DNA of 64,000 nucleotides from Antedon mediterranea (taxonomy: Eukaryota; Echinodermata; Crinoidea; Comatulida; Antedonidae): positions 8,373,001-8,437,000 of the forward strand of contig NC_092677.1 of assembly GCF_964355755.1 (NCBI RefSeq), given 5' to 3'. The notes beneath the pieces are model-generated. The model was given only the letters and a program-made list of their open reading frames with translations. It was not told the DNA's origin and did no database searches. The translations under genes were made by a program, and so were the position numbers. This document shows, in pieces, positions 46,583 to 57,000 of the stretch. The stretch's first letter is position 1, and every line of letters begins with the position of its first letter.

Positions 46583-47704
46583 TACTTATCTAATATTAGG
46601 TAAAATGTACATTATGTTGACCTTTCTTTTCTCCCTATTTTCTGTTTTACTGTTTCTTCCTACATTAACATTTATTTTTTATATAATTGGAATAGTAAAT
46701 AGAGCATAATTTATTCTGGTCAAAATTATGTGAAAGTCTATAGTCAATACCGTAATGCAAACAATTATATAATATTTGGGCCCTTTTAGGCTTAAGGATT
46801 ACGTATGTTATACCCCTTTCACACCAAAAGCAAAACTCCGGAGACACTCCGGAGACACCCCGGAGTTGACGTCCCGCTGTTTGGTGTGAAAGGTAAAATC
46901 AAGCAACTCCGGAGTTTAAAACTACGGGGTTGAACAGCTGAACATTCTCCGGAGAGCGAACTGCGGGGACACCCCAGTGTTTTGGTGTGAAAGGTACCAA
47001 CATCAAACTCCGGAGTGTTTCGGGTCAAAAGGTTATCCTCGCAATCAATTATTTATTTAGTTTTATTTTAAAACACTATAAATATTTGTAAAAAATATAT
47101 AGCGGGTCTAGAAAATAATAAGTAGTATAAATAAAACATTATATTACTTCTGAGACTTTTGAAAGTAATTATTAAATTTAAAATATTATTAATTAAAATG
47201 ATTCTAATGATCGTCGCTATGTAAACAAACAAAATAGGGGGCGACATTTACAATTTTATTTTATAAACCCCGGTGTTGCTAGGTTGGTGTGAAAGGGGTA
47301 TCTCCGGAGTTTCTCGACGTTTTGAATGGTCATAAACCCCGGGGTGTCTCCGGAGACACTCCGGAGTTTTGGTGTGAAAGGGGTATTATTGAATCGGATT
47401 TTAAAATATTTAGAGAAGAATATTAGAGAAGAGGTAGGCAATTTATGCATCTTTTAAAAAAATTGTAATAACAGAAAACATTTGAAGCAAAACAGCTTTA
47501 ATTGCATCTGGCGTATTCCAACATCCTAAATTAACGATTAATAAAGAATAAACGATTTTAGTTTGAACATGATATGACGTTCTTTATTTGTTGCTTTTTA
47601 CGGTTGGGAAATCGAATTTCGTGTAAAATTGCGTTCAAAGCTAAACTGAGAGAACCTAAACTCACACTCAATATCTATCCAGTTACTTACATTGAGCAGC
47701 TGAT
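46583..47704. other. Upstream region of copy B
   Basis: No gene supported. It contains a Harbinger-like MITE (46811-47386). The sequence is unrelated to the shared upstream DNA of A and C. Confidence 0.5.
46811..47386. mobile_element. PIF/Harbinger-like MITE with long complex inverted ends
   Basis: The left end, TACCCCTTTCACACCAAAAG followed by ACTCCGGAGACACTCCGG, is mirrored at right by CCGGAGACACTCCGGAG and TTTTGGTGTGAAAGGGGTA. TTA lies on both sides, a 3-bp target duplication as in PIF/Harbinger. ACTCCGGAG and GGTGTGAAAGG recur inside as subterminal repeats. No transposase. Confidence 0.75.
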
Positions 47705-47925
47705 TCACTTATTTTGCAGCTACATCATTGTAAAAGAAAGCAGAGTATTCATTTGATTGTATATGCATCTGGATTCAAATTAATTAATGTTATTAAAAAG
47801 CAACAATTTGCTAAATTTTTCTGTACACTTTACTGTACTAATGTTGCGGTATGAAATTGACAATGAAATATGAAGGCAACTGCTAACAGACACGTAAAGG
47901 TTAAAGTGTACATTTGAGTCACTTT
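47705..47925 (+). pseudogene. Decayed duplicate of CENPV-like exon 2 and flanking introns
   Basis: TTTTGCAGCTACATCATTGT.. through TGCATCTGGATTCAAATTA aligns with exon 2 of the CENPV-like gene (21016-21085), including its acceptor. The intron continues to match (CAACAATTT; TTAAAGTGTACATT against TTAAAGTGCACATT). Intron sequence shows a DNA-level duplication, not a retrocopy. The exon 1 match upstream is weak, and exons 3-4 were not found. Confidence 0.7.
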
Positions 47926-49619
47926 GTATTTAAAATGTATTATTTTGAATTAGGCCTAAATGCTAAATAAAGTCAAAATTAAACCTCACTCCAAAATAAT
48001 GATAGGACATTTGCAGAAAGAAGCAAACAAAGCTCTGCTACCGGTATAACACGGTTCAAATTTCGGAACTTCCATAAATTACTACGGAAATTCGGCCTAA
48101 TATTTACGGACGTACGGAAGTGAAGATAAATAGGGTACTACTGTCACGCATCGGAAATACAAAACTATACGCAAAATTATGATTTGGCCTTAAATTATGG
48201 AAAAACGCAATAATTAGGAACAAATCGACGACCCATATGACGAGGTTTTCTCAAACACAGTGTGTGTTGGCCTCCTTTCGTACCTCTCATCAGGAGAGAT
48301 ATACATCTGCCTGTTCTCATGTAGCAAGCACCACAAGCAACTAGTCAATCAGAAATTCATTCTGCCCATGCTCAGAAACTTATCTACACTGCGCGGTATA
48401 GTAGGCCTATAGGTGACTGCTGTGCATTCTGCCAATTTCCAAATATTATCTTCCAGACTGGACTTTCATAACGTATAAATATGGATATTGTATGCGATGA
48501 AATGGGACTCAATTTTAATTTAGTAGCAGAAACAACATTTAGTATGAAATTAAGGATGTTGCCCGGGCAACTAGGGCAACACCCCTGGATCCGCCCCTGA
48601 ATACGATCCTATTCCCTATCTCAAATAAACAGTTTACGTAAGCATATTTCATGAGATGACCAAACTGTTTGTTCCGTTGTTCCGCCAAACCACCACCAGT
48701 CTTAAAATACACGAGCATGGCTCCCGAGAGTGAAAATTGGTTAAAACATAATATTGATCATACTTCTCTACTTTGATAAAAAAAAAAGGGCTTATAACCA
48801 AACATTTTTTTATAGATTTGTTTATTATTTTCCTTTTGAGGATATAATCTATAACCTGAATTTACAAATTATCTCTCCTTATTTTATTGATACTGCGACC
48901 TTATCCAATCATGTCGAATTTGTAATAGTCTAACTGTATAATATTTTACTTACCTTTAATGTACAGTAGATGGAAGCTAATTTACTTCATTGTGTAACGA
49001 ACAACACTGTATAGCTGATTATCTGAACACCCTTGGATAACTGATGTTTAATTATCCTTGTATTACTTTATTATCAGTTTTTGGGAAATTCCAAAATTGC
49101 TTTGTCAATATCTCGATCCGGTACGTCATACATGATTCACTTATCGGTAAACATGATAAGGCATAACAAACTGAAAGAAAGGTATAGGATAAGCTATGCG
49201 TGGGCTTTATTTTGGACAAAAATATGATTACCACTCATGCATAACGCCTTATTGAAATGTCGTGGCGGTCTATTCTAATTGTATGTGTAGGATATGAGAA
49301 TGAAACTAAAATATTTTAAGACACTACAAAACTGCATTGTCTTTTTTATAACATTGTGAATGTTATTTATTCATAACTTGAATCCAAGTTGCTTCTCCTT
49401 ATGGTGCTGTTTTATAGAAAAAGAAAACTTACAAGCGTACACATTTTTATTCAAAACCCATCATATTTTCTATCCGTTAAGTGAATGAATAGGCATCTGT
49501 AGATCCTCCTTTCCACGTGACAGTTGGAATAATCAAGCAACTTCTGTCAAAGTACATACTCTCATACACATTGTTTATAAATACTTCCAATCAGCTTACA
49601 GTATGCCCCATATTATATT

Positions 49620-49652
49620 AATGTATGTATGTATGTATGTATGTATGTATCT
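49620..49652 (+). repeat. (ATGT)n microsatellite
   Basis: About seven uninterrupted ATGT units. Confidence 0.9.
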
Positions 49653-49785
49653 ATATATAAATTTACGTAAGGGCAAAATTCGGTAAATCGCGCCTTACTT
49701 CTAGAATTTTTACTCGATGGTATATAAAGTTGGTTCGTACTTTCGGTACTAATTTTAAACACCTGATGTAACCCTGTTCACTAAT

Positions 49786-50455
49786 TAAATTAAGTTAGAT
49801 AATTAGTTATTGACGATTAAAACGAATTTAGGTTCAACGATTTGCTCCAAATAGGGTGTTTTCCGATCGTGGTATACACTGTCTAATGGATGTCCGTCTT
49901 GAAAAATACCCGCCACAAAAATGCGAGGAGGCTTCGCATTTTCCTATCTCCTCCTACGATAATTGTTTTTAATAGCTGAAAACCGGTTGAACAGCTAGAG
50001 TACAGCATCATAATGTTGAAGACAGGCCGATTTTCTTTAAAAAATACTATTTTGATAGATTTAATATACGATTATACAAATGTATTGATTTGCGATGAAT
50101 GGAACATTCCAATCTCTGTTCGACAAGTTTCTCTCTGTTCCACAAGTGTCTATTCCCTCAGGCGTCGTAAAGGCAAGTACTGTATACTCATAACAGAAAT
50201 TCGATCCATTTTTTTTTTCAATCTGTACTGCCGAGGTTGGATGTAGATTTTTTTAAACGGATAATGAGTTAGCGTTTTCAGTCGCCGTATATTATGTACA
50301 AATCTTTATTATTGCAGTTAAACCACCCACATCATCACCCTTCCCTCACTGGCATGAGTAGTAGTAGTAACTAATTAAGTTAAGTTAGATAATTCAATGT
50401 TTATTGACGATTAAATCGAATTTATGATTTGCCCCGAATAGAGGTGGTTTTCACA
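49786..50455 (+). repeat. Pair of dispersed direct repeats about 585 bp apart
   Basis: AAGTTAGATAATT, TTATTGACGATTAAA and GATTTGC..CCGAATAG-like blocks occur in the same order at 49786-49870 and 50371-50455. Confidence 0.6.
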
Positions 50456-50775
50456 AATTGTTTTACATTATATAAACATATACACGTCGTAGTGATGTAT
50501 CGTTACATGTACTGTACACTTTCAATCGACTAGGACGGTGATAGTTTCAACAGAGTATTACATCGCAATATTTTACTGTGTTTAGTGGTATATTATTTGT
50601 AATATTTCCTTACTATACTAAATGGATAAAGAATATATTTAAAAATTGTTCCTCCTTGCACCCATCTTCTTCCCCATCCCTCAACCCTAATGTTACATAC
50701 AAAACACAATTTTAAACAGTTTCTCTTGCGGAAGGAATTCCCAAGGTGCTAATTTTAGTTGAGTACATAAATCAA

Positions 50776-51026
50776 AGTGTCTATTTATTCGTTCCTGCGG
50801 TGCGTACATTTGAAATCGCCAGTTTTTTAACGCTGAAATTATTATGTATTCAAGAACCATCTGTGGGCACGAACTAGATGGTACGCGAGAGTGTCTATTT
50901 ATTCGTTCCTGCGGTGCGTACATTTGAAATCGCCAGTTTTTTAACGCTGAAATTATTATGTATTCAAGAACCATCTGTGGGCACGAACTAGATGGTACGC
51001 GAGCGAAGCGAGCGTACCATCTAGTG
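50776..51026 (-). repeat. 114-bp tandem duplication ending in a perfect hairpin
   Basis: Two near-identical copies start at 50776 and 50890 (AGTGTCTATTTATTCGTTCC). The array ends in ACTAGATGGTACGC-GAGCGAAGC-GAGCGTACCATCTAGT, an inverted repeat able to form a long stem. It is likely a mobile-element end. Confidence 0.75.
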
Positions 51027-51647
51027 TTAATAATTAAACAAAGGTTATGGTATAAGATATACATGTGGTGATGTATTACTAAATATTCCTATTGATACCA
51101 GGGAAATCTAGCAATGCTGAGAATACAGCCGTTGCCGTAAATTGATGTGAAGTCACACGTGCATCGCAAAATTAACGTCATGAGTTTTTAGGCAAAGTCT
51201 GGCAAATCGCGAAAATTTCTAGTAAACAAACTTTGTAAATAAATCTTAAAAAATATAAATGTTGATTTTTTTATTGTTTCTTTTGCTTATCTTGACTCAT
51301 TAAGTAGATTTTGCGATGCACCTGTGACGTCACAGTAATTAAGTAAGACGGCGATGGCTGTACGGCGAGCGCGTGTGGCGATATCCTTAATCTCGCGATT
51401 GTTCTGAAATCATAAGTACATCCCTAATACGTTGTAAAAATATGATCCTCGGTCAAGTTGTCCTTTAAGTTCATATGATCATATGATTTAGCCGAGTCCA
51501 TGCTAGGGCTGAGTTGTTATAATACTATTACTATTGGACAGTTTAGACACCGTTTCGAATACAGTATTGTATCATCCATACATTTAACTCAAGGCTTAAT
51601 TACCATTTAAAATGTCATTAATAAAAATAATAAAAATAATAAACATA

Positions 51648-51732
51648 ATAGGGCCAATCCCTGGGGGATGCCTCTGTTTGGAGATAGTTTGCTTATGAGA
51701 ATGTTGTGATCAATCAGATCGTAGGCCTTTTT
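51648..51732 (-). mobile_element. Non-LTR retrotransposon reverse transcriptase remnant
   Basis: The minus-strand translation reads KKAYDLIDHNILISKL followed directly by RGIPQGLAL. These match two conserved LINE reverse-transcriptase blocks (KAFDxIDHxxLLxKL and RGxPQGS) normally about 40-50 residues apart, so the fragment has an internal deletion. No other LINE sequence is seen nearby. Confidence 0.7.
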
Positions 51733-51944
51733 CTAAAAATACATTAATAGTATGTGGCATACAAATATGTTTTATAGACAATGGAAGTATGAAACTGTAA
51801 ACTAAGTCATATTGAATCATCGTTAGGATATAGGCCTAATATCCGGATTTTTTTTTAAAAACAATAGATCCTCTTTTTGAAACAGGTAACAGTGGGAAAT
51901 TCCAAAATAACCACGTAAATTGAGTAAACTAATTAATTATAAAT

Positions 51945-52050
51945 TCACACAGTGTAAAATAACCAAACGGTGTGAAATAACCAGACAGTATGAAATAACC
52001 ACATAGTATCAAATAACCACACGGTCTGAAATATACATAGTGTAAAATAA
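51945..52050 (+). repeat. About 18-bp minisatellite
   Basis: Five to six copies of a unit like GTGTGAAATAACCACACA, imperfect. Confidence 0.75.
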
Positions 52051-52628
52051 ACATACGATTGCAAACAATTAATAAATATCGTTTTTATGGTTTATTAAAA
52101 TATCTAAAAATTATGAATTTGAAATTATTATTTATATTGATATTAAGAAAAATGTTTAACAATTTTTTTGTACTATTCGATTGTATCACCTTTAATTTAT
52201 GCTCGAGTTTATTGATATTACGCTATTAAATATCTAAAAAAACAACTTAAAGTGGAGCTACACTCAGACTTTCTCAGCTTATATTATGTTTAATTATGTT
52301 TAATTGAAAGTGATTACATAAAAAAAACAGGGAAAATACGGAAATATTTTCCAAAAACTCATTTCTAAAAAATCGGTCAGAAAATAGCGTTTTTTAACAC
52401 ATTACACTTTTTCAGTAACTTAGGGGTTATTAGTTTACAATACGTCGCGAAACGCGTTACACTTAGCGACTGACGCGTTTTAGTCGCCGGTGAACGCATT
52501 GGTGAAATGTCTTCCCCTTGGTAAATTATGTGTCGAAAAATGGGGAATAAATTTTATGCACACAATTAATACGATATGTTTAGGCCTAAGTAATATTTCA
52601 GAAAAGAATGTCAGTATAATTTACATGT

Positions 52629-52751
52629 AAGCTGAATGACTGGGTTATTTTTCTCGTCTTTTTTATTCACGATTCTTGGGTCAGCTGGGAGTGACGTGGC
52701 ATTATTTTCTTTAACATTCTGCTGTTTCATTTGATAACTACCTTTTTTGTC
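52629..52751 (-). pseudogene. ZNFX1-like C-terminal tail fragment
   Basis: About 123 bp nearly identical to 54336-54458 of copy C (KGSYQMKQQNVKENNATSLP), closer to C than to B. It starts and stops abruptly, joined to AT-rich sequence and a microsatellite. A small partial duplication, not a gene. Confidence 0.85.
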
Positions 52752-52789
52752 AAATATATATTTTTTTAGTCGCGTGGAAGCGACTCTAT

Positions 52790-52866
52790 AGTTCACTATG
52801 TCGGTCGGTCGGTCTGTCTGTCGGTCTGTCTGTCGGTCTGTCTGTCTGTCGGTCCGGTATCACTAT
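52790..52866 (+). repeat. (GTCT/GTCG)n microsatellite, first copy
   Basis: GTTCACTATGTCGGTCGGTC leads into alternating GTCTGTCGGTCT units and ends GGTATCACTATGC. The same borders recur at 53443-53557. AGTCGCGTGGAAGCGACT just before is palindromic. Confidence 0.85.
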
Positions 52867-53442
52867 GCGTTTTATCGCTTTCTGACCTTATCTTGATATC
52901 AGTTTAATCTAGCTAGGTCAATTTTTCACAGTATATTCCTTATGGCCAGGAATCAATGTGGTTATGTTTTCACGGTGCGCAATAAAAAATTACGCGGTCT
53001 ACGCACGATTTAACGAAATCACGTTTGTAATCATATCTTCACAACCATGAATCACAATTAAATAAAATTTGGTACTCATAAATTTCAGGGCATAAATCAT
53101 CATATGGCAATACAATTACGTGCGTAGCGTATGTAACGCATGCGTACGCGCGCTTAACATTTTCAAAATTTATTTTCGATGAAATAAGAGTACATTTCAG
53201 GCAATTTTAAGCGTTTACAAAATTGCCATGAGTGCGCATATTTTTGCGCGCGCACTGCGCGTTAAATGTTATTGCGCACTCTTTTTGCCCGATTTCTGTT
53301 TTCTTGACTTACTTTTCAACTCGAAATTACGTTATACGAGCACGTCGAAAGTGACAGGCTACGCACGTGTAAATTAAAAAAAAAATAAATGTTTTTAAAC
53401 ATTTCAACATTTTTAAACATGTTCAGTAATTTCGGTCAGTAT

Positions 53443-53557
53443 GGTTCACTATGTCGGTCGGTCGGTCTTTCTGTCTGTCTGTCTGTCGGTCTGTCTGTCG
53501 GTCTGTCGGTCTGTCTGTCGGTCTGTCGGTCTGTCTGTCGGTCTGGTATCACTATGC
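53443..53557 (+). repeat. (GTCT/GTCG)n microsatellite, second copy
   Basis: Same entry (GTTCACTATGTCGGTCGGTC) and exit (GGTATCACTATGC) as 52790-52866 with a longer repeat core, so the two came from one element. Confidence 0.85.
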
Positions 53558-53579
53558 ATTGTAGCACGCGACTTAATGG

Positions 53580-54000
53580 CTGTTGGCCTTGTTATTATAA
53601 TTATTTATTTTATTCATCTATTTATTTCAAAAAACCTCCCGAGAGAGAACCATAATGTACACAGTATATATTATAATTTTAAAAACTTGTTAAACCATTG
53701 CAGGCTACCTACAATTATAATTCTACTACTAAATAGCATTTAATACTACTAAATTAATACAGGTATAAAGACGATGTCAGTTAAATAATTTAAATACCAT
53801 CTATTCTTCATACCATTTCTTGGAATGAATTAGGAAATAATAATAATACATTCTTGTCTTGGTCAGTAGAAAAAATTTAAATACAGAGTAATAATAAGAA
53901 TATATATATTAAAGGTAAAGGAATATATATATATATTAAAGGTATGGCAAAAGATACAATAATCTAATATTAATAACAATGGTGACGTCAGTCAGTGTCT
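53580..54000 (-). repeat. 3' flank of copy C, homologous to 3' flank of copy B
   Basis: Shares ordered blocks with 36320-36850 (TTTATTTCAAAAAACCTCC, AATTCTACTACTAAATA, AAGACGATGT, TGGAATGAATTAGGAAAT, AAATACAGAGTAATAATA). Probably ancestral 3' UTR. Minus-strand AATAAA-like motifs lie near 53600-53620. Confidence 0.8.
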
Positions 54001-54023
54001 ATGAAGTGATCATACGTAGTCAT

Positions 54024-57000
54024 TTATTTTCCTTTAGCTCCTCTTCCTCCTCCTCTTCCTCTTCCTCTTCCTTCTCCTCCTCTTCTTCCTCCTCCTCCTC
54101 CTCCTCCACTTCCTCCTCTACCTCCTCCTCCTCTTCCTCCTCCATTTCCTCCTCCTCTTCCTCCTCCTCCTCCTTCTCTTCCTCCTCCACCTGCTCCTCC
54201 ACCTCCTCCACGTTTTGTGCCACGTCTTCTGTTACGCTGCTGTGGCTGTTGTTTCTGTTCATTTTTACTAGTTGGTTTTTCAACTTGTTGTATAGGATTA
54301 CGTTTCATACCTTTTCCAACAGAGTTGGCATCATCGTGAATGACTGGGTTATTTTTCTCGTCTTTTTTATTCACAATTCTTGGGTCAGCTGGGAGTGACG
54401 TGGCATTATTTTCTTTAACATTCTGCTGTTTTATTTGATAACTACCTTTTTTGTTAGACGTAGACCTAGCGACATCGTTGATTTGAACATTAACAGGAGA
54501 GTTTGTCGACGTTGAACTACTCTTTACATTCTCTATATCTTTTGATTTGGACTTCCGCTGCCTCTGTCTTTGACGTTTATTTCCTGCAGTTTCACTTTGT
54601 AGTTGGTGATCATTTTTGTGTTCCGTGTGTTCGTTAATACTGATTTTTCCAGATTGTTTTATTCTCAGCTTTTCATTCTTATTTGAAAGTACTTTTTGAT
54701 TTTCTGCTTGTACAACTTTCATTTCCGAAGTCGAGCATTTCTCAGCATCATCGGCATTGTTACCATTGAGCAGGTGACCGAAAGAGCATGTTGACCAGCT
54801 TTCTTGACAGAAGCTTAAGCATCGGGAGACGGTTTCTTTGACAAGCACTACTACTTCAAGTAATTGGTCGTCCTTTCCAAGTATATCCAATGCTTCTTGC
54901 ATAATGTCAGACGTCACGCGTGATTTGCTGTAAAGAAGTATCGATAATAAAGATTCAGTCTTGTTTATGTCTGAAACTGTTTTACATCGAAACTTCATTA
55001 ATCGAACACACGTGTTTATCTGTTGAATTTCTGAAGACACGTGAAATACAAATTGTTCAGAAGCAATGTTTTCTGAATTCCAAATGCGTTGCTGAATGGT
55101 TTCTAGTTGTTGTAAAATGTCCGTTATGTAACTCGTACCGCTCTGTTGGTTTAAATCATCACGAATCGTGATTACTTGTTTTAGCATCGTGGTCATGATA
55201 TCAAATAGAAGTAGCCTTTCATATTTAATTCCATACCGGGAATTCATTTCTTTTAAAACATTGCCTTTTTCAATTTGGCTAAAATACGGTAAGCGAAAGT
55301 TTATCTTCCGTCTTATATTTTGTATTCGATCTACCGATCGTTCAATCTTTAACTTTTGCTTTATTTCAACTATTCTCTTGTTTATTGTTTTAAGGACATT
55401 GCCGTATCTCGGATTGAATCGTATACTTTTATGACACACTGGACATTGTTTCAATCTTATACCTTCATCCTTATCCATATATGCATCCATTGTAGAAACC
55501 TCAATTGCATGAGAACAATCATGCAAAAATACATATATTGGTCTCTTTTGTTTACCTGGAAGATATTTTGATGGATGAAAAGAAGCTGGATCACAAGTTA
55601 AGCATTTTTTTGGACAGGGCTCGCCACACAGACCAAAGCATTTATGTTTGCATTTAAGGGTCTTTTGGCAGGGTTGGTTGCACCTTTCACGATTACAAAA
55701 TTCATCACACAATTTTGCACACTTAAAATGAATGCATTCCCATTTACATCGTGCTCCACATGGTTCGCAAATATCGGAACAGGAACGTTGGCAACGTTTG
55801 TGCCCGCAATAAGACGCGCATACTTTTTTACAAGGCTGACAAGGAATCATTGAGCAGGGCTGTTGAAAATTGTGACCACAAATAAGGTTTTTGTTACAGC
55901 ATTCAGTGCATATCTTGTGTATCTTTTCATGCCAACAATCCTTACATTTTCCATGACATCGATGTCCACAAACTAAAGTGGTTTTGCAATGTTGCTGACA
56001 ATTGTCAATAGAAGATTCTTCAGAAAATATATTCAAAAAGCAGTTTACTTTCTTCATATGTCCACACTTAAGTTCCTTGTCTATCTTCTCTCTACAAAGT
56101 TTTGTGCATGGTTTGATACAAAGTTCATCACACTTGTGCCCACATGGCAGTAATTTGGAGCACATGTAAGGACAAATTTTGAACTTTGAACAATGTTTGA
56201 TCGTGTGTCCACATTCTAGTGTTTCCTCAAAATGTTCATAACAGTCAATGACCTTAAGTTTTTCAGATTCATAGCATTGTGTAATGGTTTCATGTCCACA
56301 TTCTAGTGTTACTAAAACGTTTTCAAGACAGTCAATTTCTTTGAGGTCTTCAGATTGATAACACAGTATCATTTTTTCATGTCCACATTCTAGTGTTATC
56401 ACAACATTTTCTAGACAGTTTATTTTTTCAAGGTCTTCGGATTTATAGCATCTTATCTTGGTTTCGTGTCGACATTTGCGTATTCTAGTAACATTTACAT
56501 TGCATCTTAGTATAGTGTCTAACCTATCGTAACGGTACCTACCGTATATATTAGGCATTGGCTCTTTAGGATCTAAATAACAAGGTACTTGTTTCTCATG
56601 ATTACATGTTAATCTCTTGTTAATCAGTTCAGTGCATTTAGAACGGGAGCACGTTTCATAACATTCTTGTTGACACAAGTGCCCGCATGTTAATGTTTTT
56701 AAACAGGACATTTTACAAGTAACATGTGTACCATCATCATGGTGATGGTTCAAGTCTTTACATACCATGTAGTTGCATAAATCACCACATATATTCAGAC
56801 ATGCATGACCGCATCCTGTACGTGAGCATGGTAATGGACAAGATGGTGTAAAACAAGGAACGTTAACTGTATGTCCACATTCAAATTCCTTTTCTATAAC
56901 TTCAGTGCATTTGAGTGTGCAAGCATCGCCACATTTCCTTTTACACACATGACCACACGGTAAAGTCTTTTCACAAGGGATCTGACATAAAACTATGTAG

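Larger units (their letters stand above)
47926..51640. other. Intergenic region with scattered repeats
   Basis: No supported gene. It holds a tetranucleotide microsatellite, a dispersed repeat pair (49786 and 50371), a 114-bp tandem duplication with hairpin (50776-51026), and a transposon-like phrase near 48560-48600. Confidence 0.5.

Noticed and set aside
53389-53743. ORFs with SVGLSVCLSV repeats
   Set aside because: They are translations of the GTCT/GTCG microsatellite.
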